The position numbers were made by a program, and so were the translations under genes. The notes beneath the pieces were generated by a model that did no database searches, had not been told where the DNA came from, and worked only from the letters and a program-made list of their open reading frames with translations. Positions 58,056-64,000 of a DNA stretch of 64,000 nt are shown piece after piece (position 1 is the stretch's first letter; the number at the start of each line of letters is the position of its first letter). The stretch covers positions 7,068,001 through 7,132,000 of the forward strand of contig BSBN01000297.1 in NCBI GenBank assembly GCA_027924645.1. Reading direction: 5' to 3'. The stretch comes from Cunninghamia lanceolata. Its lineage: Eukaryota; Streptophyta; Pinopsida; Cupressales; Cupressaceae.

Positions 58056-59042
58056 CTTATGCTAGAGATACTCAAAGGTGTCTTTAGGAAGAGTCTTTGT
58101 GAAAATATATGCAACTTGATCCTTAGTAGGCACATACTCCAATTTCACTTCATTCTCTATAACCTTCTCTCTTAGAAAGTGATACCGGATAGAGATATGT
58201 TTTGTTCTTGAATGCATTACCGAGTTCTTTGAGATATTGATAGCACTTGTAGTATCACACAAAATAGGAATAGGTTCATCATATGATACTTTGATTATCT
58301 TCAATATCTACTTTATCCACAACACCTGTGTGTAGCAAGATGTTACTGCAATGTACTCTACCTCTGTAGTAGATAATGACATTGAATCCTACTTCTTACT
58401 CAACCATGAAACCAATCTATTTCCAAGTAAGAAAGCACCACCACTTGTACTTCTATCATCTGTGCATCTTGCCCAATCTGCATCTATATATGCACTCAAA
58501 GAGAAATCAATATCCTTAGGATACCATAAGCCATAATCCAGAGTGCCCTTCAAGTACCCAAATATCCTTTTTACTGCTGTAACACGTGATTCTCTAGGAT
58601 CTTCTTGAAATCTAGCCACAAGACAAACTAAATGCATGAAATCTAGTCTAGTAGCAGTTAGGTATAATAGTCCACCAATCATTGATATGTACTTTCTCTG
58701 ATCAACCTTAGGAGATTCATCATTCTTACTTATCTTACATGCAATAACCATAGGACAACATACCAGTTTAGAATCCTCCATCCTAAACTTCTTCAACATT
58801 TCCTTAATATACTTTGGCTGTGAAATGAAAATACCTTTTTTTGATTGACTGATTTGTAACCCAAGGAAGAAATTCATTTCCCCACTCCCCACACATTGAC
58901 ATTTCAAACTCTTTATGCATCTCCTGTACAAATCTCTTGCACATACCTTCATTTCCTCCAAATATTATATCATCAACATATACCACCACAATCAGGATTT
59001 GATCTTCTTCAACTTTCAAGTACAAATTGTAAAGTCCGCCCT
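58056..59042 (-). pseudogene. pol: Copia RT end and RNase H in E2
   Basis: The minus-strand pieces include YLKVEEDQILIVVVYVDDII (58804-59025, intact YVDD). The long frame 58389-58961 contains MNFFLGLQISQSKKGIFISQ, DQRKYISMIGGLLYLTATR and TDDRSTSGGAFLLGNRLVSW, and 58062-58304 contains LCDTTSAINISKN and the IFTKTLPKDTFEYL end. It is clearly Ty1/copia. The upstream RT, integrase and gag are missing. A small number of shifts separate the three pieces. Confidence 0.93.
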
Positions 59043-59573
59043 TTTCACACTAGATAGATACTTATATATGCTATTTTGGCTTGATATTTTGAGGACTATA
59101 TTATTTTACTAATATAATGATATTTTATATATGTATGTACAGGCCTATGTTTCATTGTGTTTGGATATTATGTAAGTGGGTTTTGTGTGTGTGACTAGAA
59201 ATTTGGGTGTTATTTTGTAGTTGTGATTTCTAGACTTGTGTGTTTTAGAATATTAATTGTTAGAGAAATTACATGATTGAAATAATTTGATGTTTGAGTG
59301 AATGGATTTATTTTAGATTAAAATATCTATATTTAAATAGAATTTTGAAAATAAATGTTGTATAGTTAAATAGATTTTATGAGAAATGCCTAGTTAATAT
59401 TTGATTGTATGTTTTTGATTAAGATGGTCAAATAGGTTTTGAGAGGAGACCCTGAAACCCTTTACAGTAGGAAGCATACAAAAAAGAATTAAGCCAACTA
59501 ATAGCCAACTATAAGATACTATAAAAACATAAGCATATAAAGAGTAGCCAAAAAAGAGTACAAATAAACCAAA

Positions 59574-60881
59574 CTAGTTCATCTTCTTAAGAGTTTCTGC
59601 CACTTCTAGTTCCTGTTCATAAAACGCTTCATGCATTTTGGCAAAATATATGAGCTCTTTCCTCTCAGCGTCAAACTATTTTTTTCTCCCCCTAGTGCAA
59701 GTCGAAGGTCCACCTGTGTCTTCAACAACCACCTATTTACCTGTGTTATGAGTTTCATCTTCTTTGTCCTGATTACCCAAATCCTCAGTGTTCAAGATGT
59801 CCTCTGCATTGAAATCCTTGAACTACTCTTTTATTAGTTCCTTAACCTTCTCATTCAGCACTCTCATTCCTTTGAGACTATTCTAAATGGTGAGTTTACT
59901 GATATTGCAAATTTTGTCTAAGTTGTTGTTCACATCTATGATCTTCTCCTCAAGTTACTAAACCCTTGTGTTGAACTCTTCTCTCATCCTATTAATCTCA
60001 CGATCCATTTCCTCCATTTTAGAGATGGCATCCTAGTTTCTAAAGATTAGAGTGTCATGCTCAACAATAGTATTGATCCCACTCCCCAAGCTATCCTACA
60101 GTAGTTGGAATTTGATGTTGATTCTATTAATTTCCAAGAAGAACCACTTGGTCATTTTGTGCTAAGAATTCACTGCATTCTTCACAAGTTTGAAAACCTC
60201 CTCAACCTCATCTCTATTTCTAGCCTACGCCAATAGATCATCAAAATCCTTAGGGAGTTTATTTGAAGGGTCATTAATTACAGGAAACTTGAGGCCTGCA
60301 CATAGTTCAGGGATGTGCTTGGACTTTCCCGGAGAGTCTTCTACCCTATTACTCACCTCCTCAAATGGCTTCTTCTTAATCCCCTACTTCTAGGCAGAAC
60401 TACTAGCAATCTAGAAATTTCCCTTTCCCTAATTTTTCTTAACCAGCTTTTCCTTCTTCCCAATCTTCAACTTAATCCGAGAAGACCCACCGACATCCTG
60501 GACAAAACCCTCATCACCCTTCATTGGTTTTTTACCTTTTTTCATAGAAGTGGGGCTTTTCCTCTTTTGAGGCATAGTCTTCTTGTAAAAAATCTCCTTA
60601 ATAGAGGTGTCAGTGTCATCATTTGTTTCAAACCCTTCAGACCATGAGATGGAAACTTCCCTCTTTTGAGTTTTTCTCTTCTTTCTAGAGGATTCCTCCT
60701 CACTCTTCTCTTCTTCCTCTTCTATTTCCCAATCTTCATCCTCAGAATCAAACTTTTCTTCACTAGACTCCACCCTACCCTTCTTCTTAGCACCAGGTTT
60801 TTGATTAATTCTTTTTTTGGGGTGTTGTTCTTCATGTTCTCCATTATAAGTAATATGAGGCTCTTATGTAGGACTAGACAT
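59574..60881 (-). pseudogene. Antisense ORF of element G (about 435 codons), charged coiled-coil protein
   Basis: The ATG at 60881 (minus) opens a frame with Lys/Pro-rich, then very acidic (SEDEDWEIEEEEEKSEEE), then Lys-rich segments. A helical part follows (ISKMEEMDREINRMREEFN), and the end, after a shift near 59640, is VAETLKKMN then TAG at 59574. In-frame stops are TAG at 60429, 60411, 60390, 60384, 60225, 60162, 60096, 60033, 59958, 59883, 59823 and 59733, and TAA at 60864 and 59955. The long unshifted frame shows it once coded for protein. No family is recognised. Confidence 0.65.
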
Positions 60882-60958
60882 TTAGGGTTTTTACTATGTT
60901 CTTTCAGACCAAACTCCAAAGAAGAAAACAAGTAGAAGGGAAAAGAAACCAACATACC

Positions 60959-62026
60959 ATGTCTGAAATGATTGAGACAAAAGAAAAAGAAAGAGTACAA
61001 GAGAAGATCTGTCAAGAAGCAAAGGAGAAGGAAAAAGAAGATGACAGTAGTAAGGCTACAGAAAAAGAGAAAACTCCAACAAAGAAGGCCACAGATGATG
61101 GTGGTAAGGGTGCAAAAGAGGAGAAAACTCTATCTCCAGCAAGAGACACAGTAGAGGCAGTCAAAGAATTCTTAACCAAGGAGATGATGGAATTTGATGA
61201 ACTAAAACTTCTTCAAGGACCATTCAATTTTGACTCCCTCTCCCTGGTTCAAACCATGAAGCTAGCATCCTTCACTTCAACAAATGCAAAAGAAAAGCTT
61301 CTGAAGTCTCACATGGAAGACTACAAGCTTATAGAAATTGCATCCGGTGTATTGGAGAAGATCTTGCCATCTTTTCAGAAGGATCCCTTAGCCTCTTCAT
61401 CTGGTAATCTCAAATCTCTAGTTAATAGTGTTAGCACACATTTTGATTCCTTAGAAAAGTCAGCAGAAGATAAGGTCTAGAAAGAATTTTTGGTAAAACG
61501 ATTATTAGAGGTACAAGGGTTAATATCAAATGATAGAAGAGTTATGGATATCAGAATAAAAAACCTAGAAAATTCTCTCAAAGATGGGGGAGATATATAT
61601 AAATTTTGTTTATCCTAGCCTAAAGTGACCAAGGACATTGAGAAGAAAGTAAAAGAGCAAGAGGATAAATTGTTAAGTTTATCTCAAAGTTTTGATCCTC
61701 TATCCTCTTCCATAGTAAAACAAGAGTGTCAAACTATTGTAGTCATAAATAAAATAAAGACACTTGAGAAGGAGAAGAAAAATAGAATAAACAAGTTGAG
61801 TGAACTTAGAGGGATCATTATCCCTAAGTGAGAGGCCATGCATGAAGCCCTAACTGATGCTCAGGCCACAACCCAGACGAGTGATTTGACAGATCTCAAG
61901 AAGGCAGAAGCTTTTGCATTTCTATTGAGTGGTCACATCTCAATTTTGGACAGGATGAAGCTAAGTTGGGTAACAAAACTTGTACAATTGAAAAACACTT
62001 TTGTAGATATACTAAAGTATATGTAA
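60959..62026 (+). pseudogene. Sense ORF of element G (about 355 codons), coiled-coil protein
   Basis: The ATG at 60959 starts a frame kept to TAA at 62024, broken by TAG at 61478 and 61616 and TGA at 61829. The N-terminal 70 residues are Lys/Glu-rich (KEKERVQEKICQEAKEKEKE). A mixed region follows (DELKLLQGPFNFDSLSLVQT), then heptad-like coiled coil (IEKKVKEQEDKLLSLSQSFD, INKIKTLEKEKKNRINKL). It lies where Sireviruses may carry an extra ORF after pol. No membrane segment is seen and I recognise no family. The start is 78 bp from the divergent antisense ORF. Confidence 0.7.
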
Positions 62027-62101
62027 AGTATAACCGGGTAATATACTTATACGATTAAGTATAGATTGAGTTTTGCAAAATTTGGTGTGCAGACCCCACC
62101 C

Positions 62102-62270
62102 TTTGCCATTGATGTCAAAGGGGGAGTGAGGAACAATGAAAAATGAGGAATCCACCTAAGGGGGAGCTCTAAAAAATGTTCATAAGAATAGAGCATTAGC
62201 CAAGGGGGAGTATAGTGTGACACTTAGGCATTTTTCACTAAGTGTTGCCATCAATGCCAAAGGGGGAGAT
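62102..62270 (+). promoter_or_regulatory. Multiple polypurine tracts before the G LTR
   Basis: Purine tracts at about 62117 (AAAGGGGGAG), 62158 (AAGGGGGAG), 62199 (CAAGGGGGAG) and 62259-62269 (AAAGGGGGAGA) precede the LTR. The last adjoins TGTTGG. Multiple tracts are typical of Sireviruses. Confidence 0.75.
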
Positions 62271-63361
62271 TGTTGGCAAGAGACACTGTGTGGATTCATT
62301 AGTGTTGTCATTGATGGCAAAAAAGTCCATCCCACACATCCACAGGACATGGTGTGTCTTTACCGGAAGTCAGGTTGAAGAAGTGTTGTGGTCCAGTAAG
62401 CAAGAACAGAGCAGGCAGCAAGGTCCGACAGTCAGGTCTGGATATCTCAGAGGAAGTACCTCAGTAAAGTACAAATTTGGAGAAGTCAAGAGGAGTACCT
62501 TGACTGATATATTCCAAGGACTTAGCCTTCAATGATAGAAGAGTGAACAGATATGAGCACTTGAGTGTTGGGTTCCTGATTGGCAGAGCAAACAGAGGAA
62601 GACCTAACTGGCAAAGCATCAAACCTAAATCTAGATGTGATATTGATGGTGATTAAGTTTCCTAAGGTATCATTCATGATTGGCCGACATGATTGATGAC
62701 TTCTATAAGCATCTCTTTGATCCACATTACTTGGTATGCAAAGATTTAGCCGACTGATCAGAGTTTGGAAAAATATTGAGTATTCTGGATGTCAACTAGA
62801 AAGTGGATGAAATCCTTGGTGCGGATATATATACCATATGGATTTAGATATGAATGTGTGTGTCGTGATTTGTGGAGTACAAAGAAAAGTAGAAGAGCAG
62901 AGTAACAGTAGTAATACAAGTCTAGTATGTGACAGGACAGCAACACCTAAGAAGAGGAAGAATGAAGTGTAGTAAATCAGTGTATTGAACCTAACCGAAA
63001 CTGAACCTCAGCATGTGTGGATGCTTCTCATCAGTTCAAGTATCTAGTTTCCTTGTATAAACTATTGTAGGTAGTTAACCTCTTGTGAGCAGTGTGCTCT
63101 AGCAGTGAGCCCTAATTGGCAAGTGCCATTTTGTACTATCTTATTCTTCTAATAGAGAATACAATATTGGGTTAATCACCTCGTGGTTTTTCCCTTAACC
63201 AAGTTTTCCACATCAAAATCATTGTGTCATGTGTACTAATGTTATTTCTGCCTCCATGGCAATGCTTGCTTGTATGATTTGATTCTGCACTAATTGTTAA
63301 AGAAGGACTGAAAGTCAAAATAATTAAGATAACTAATTCACCCCCTCTCAGTTATCAACAG
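62271..63361 (+). repeat. Element G 3' LTR
   Basis: It starts TGTTGGCAAGAGACAC and ends CACCCCCTCTCAGTTATCAACA. It contains GTGTTGTCATTGATGGCAA shortly after its start, a block also found in E and H. Confidence 0.8.
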
Positions 63362-63945
63362 GATCCCTAAGCAACAAGCCATCAAGTCAAATGAGGCATC
63401 CACCTCTCACAAATCCCAACCATTTCCTTCCATCCATTCCATCAAAAAGTCCCAAATTCCTCCATCCCACATTAAAAACAAAAATCATAAAAATACTAAG
63501 TCAATGTGGGTCCCTAAAGCATTGCATCAACCATCCCCTAAGTGAACAACACCATTGCTTCCTACCCCGCCATCCCATCAAAAGCTTCAATATTTATCAT
63601 GGTGTGTGCAGCCATTGGTCATGATTCCTTTCCATCCCACAACACTTCTACATGCCCCCGTTTCCCCATCCTTCATTCACTATCCTACATATCTTCCTCA
63701 TCACTTCCCTATGGTCCATACTTTCACATAAGACCTCCATCAATAAGTCCTACATGATCCATCAATAAACCACTATCGTACCTTTCATAATCTGCTATCT
63801 ACTTACTCCATCTCATTTTCATGCAATCCCTTACCAACATTTGATGAGCATACTTTGATCCATGCAGTGACATCCATCTAGTGGGACTACCACTTTCATG
63901 GAACTAGACACTTGAGTCCCTCACATCCATATCCACCTATCCTAG
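63362..63945. other. Unassigned DNA after element G
   Basis: This is C/A-rich sequence with CCATCC and CATCAA words. I see no motif in its short open frames, and no element end can be placed. Confidence 0.4.
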
Positions 63946-63949
63946 CAAA

Positions 63950-63964
63950 AAATAAATAATAATA

Positions 63965-63995
<31 letters not shown>
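63950..63995. repeat. AAT trinucleotide microsatellite
   Basis: About 14 units of AAT/ATA with one G interruption (AATAGTAAT) lie at the right edge of the window. Confidence 0.95.
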
Positions 63996-64000
63996 AAAGC

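Larger units (their letters stand above)
56925..59414 (-). mobile_element. Copia segment E2: uninterrupted second copy of E1
   Basis: It matches E1 (44234-46031 plus 54237-54934) from TTCAT[CT]AGACATTTCTAC to TTGATTGTATGTTT. Its order on the minus strand is AT-rich flank, RT, RNase H, spacer with purine tracts, LTR (57600 down to about 56925). Both copies share the same truncation points, so they look like products of a segmental duplication, not two independent insertions. E2 lacks element F. Confidence 0.85.
59415..63361 (+). mobile_element. Element G: 3' part of a Sirevirus-like copia element with two divergent ORFs
   Basis: A 3' LTR (62271-63361) is preceded by four AGGGGGAG tracts, some with TTTGCCATTGATGTCAAAGG beside them, a Sirevirus-like signature. 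Upstream are a sense coiled-coil ORF (60959-62026) and an antisense coiled-coil ORF (60881-59574). No integrase or RT of this element is in the window. Its left limit is the E2 junction at 59414. Assignment of both ORFs to one element is inference. Confidence 0.7.

Overview
The window is plant nuclear intergenic DNA built almost wholly from nested LTR retrotransposons. I see no tRNA, rRNA, CRISPR array or intact host protein gene. Long divergent Ty3/gypsy elements, Sirevirus-like Ty1/copia pieces, a plant mobile domain (PMD) and plant-type primer sites point to a seed plant with a large repeat-rich genome. A gymnosperm is plausible, but the sequence does not prove it.

Layout, left to right. 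Positions 1-6324 are element A, a Tat-like gypsy element cut by the window edge: linker, RT, RNase H, second (archaeal-type) RNase H, integrase, a long 3' region and the tail of an antisense PMD gene. Positions 6325-21029 are element B, a nearly complete relative of A with both LTRs (6325-7515, 19867-21029), inserted into A's antisense gene. That gene resumes at 21030-22760 on the minus strand. Positions 23218-27387 are a rearranged minus-strand cluster of the same family: leader, LTR, a piece with the antisense promoter and first exon, then a truncated LTR. Positions 27388-27558 and about 42950-44233 are two parts of a decayed gypsy element D. Between them lies a probable minus-strand solo LTR (H, 27559-29292 and 42793 to about 42950), itself split by element C (29293-42792).

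Element C is full length, with LTRs 29293-30784 and 41294-42792 and a perfect 5-bp duplication ATAAC. Its order is gag, protease, an RNase H-like domain, RT, RNase H, integrase, then a roughly 1,270-codon sense ORF of unknown function. Positions 44234-54934 are a truncated minus-strand copia segment (E1) interrupted by chromodomain gypsy element F (46032-54236, duplication TTAGG). About 2 kb of unassigned AT/GT-rich DNA follows. E2 (56925-59414) is a second copy of the E1 segment. Positions 59415-63361 are the 3' part of a Sirevirus-like element G, with two divergent coiled-coil ORFs and a 3' LTR. The window ends in unassigned DNA and an AAT microsatellite.

All coding regions are broken. In three long frames where I checked every stop I found (C extra ORF, F gag-pol, G antisense ORF), 38 are TAG, 5 TAA and 2 TGA. 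This suggests decay mostly by C-to-T change at methylated CAG sites. The most notable biology is the antisense PMD transcription unit of the A/B family, the RNase H domain upstream of RT and the large extra ORF of element C, the divergent ORF pair of G, and a roughly 60-bp-spaced array of AT-rich palindromes in the A/B-family LTRs.
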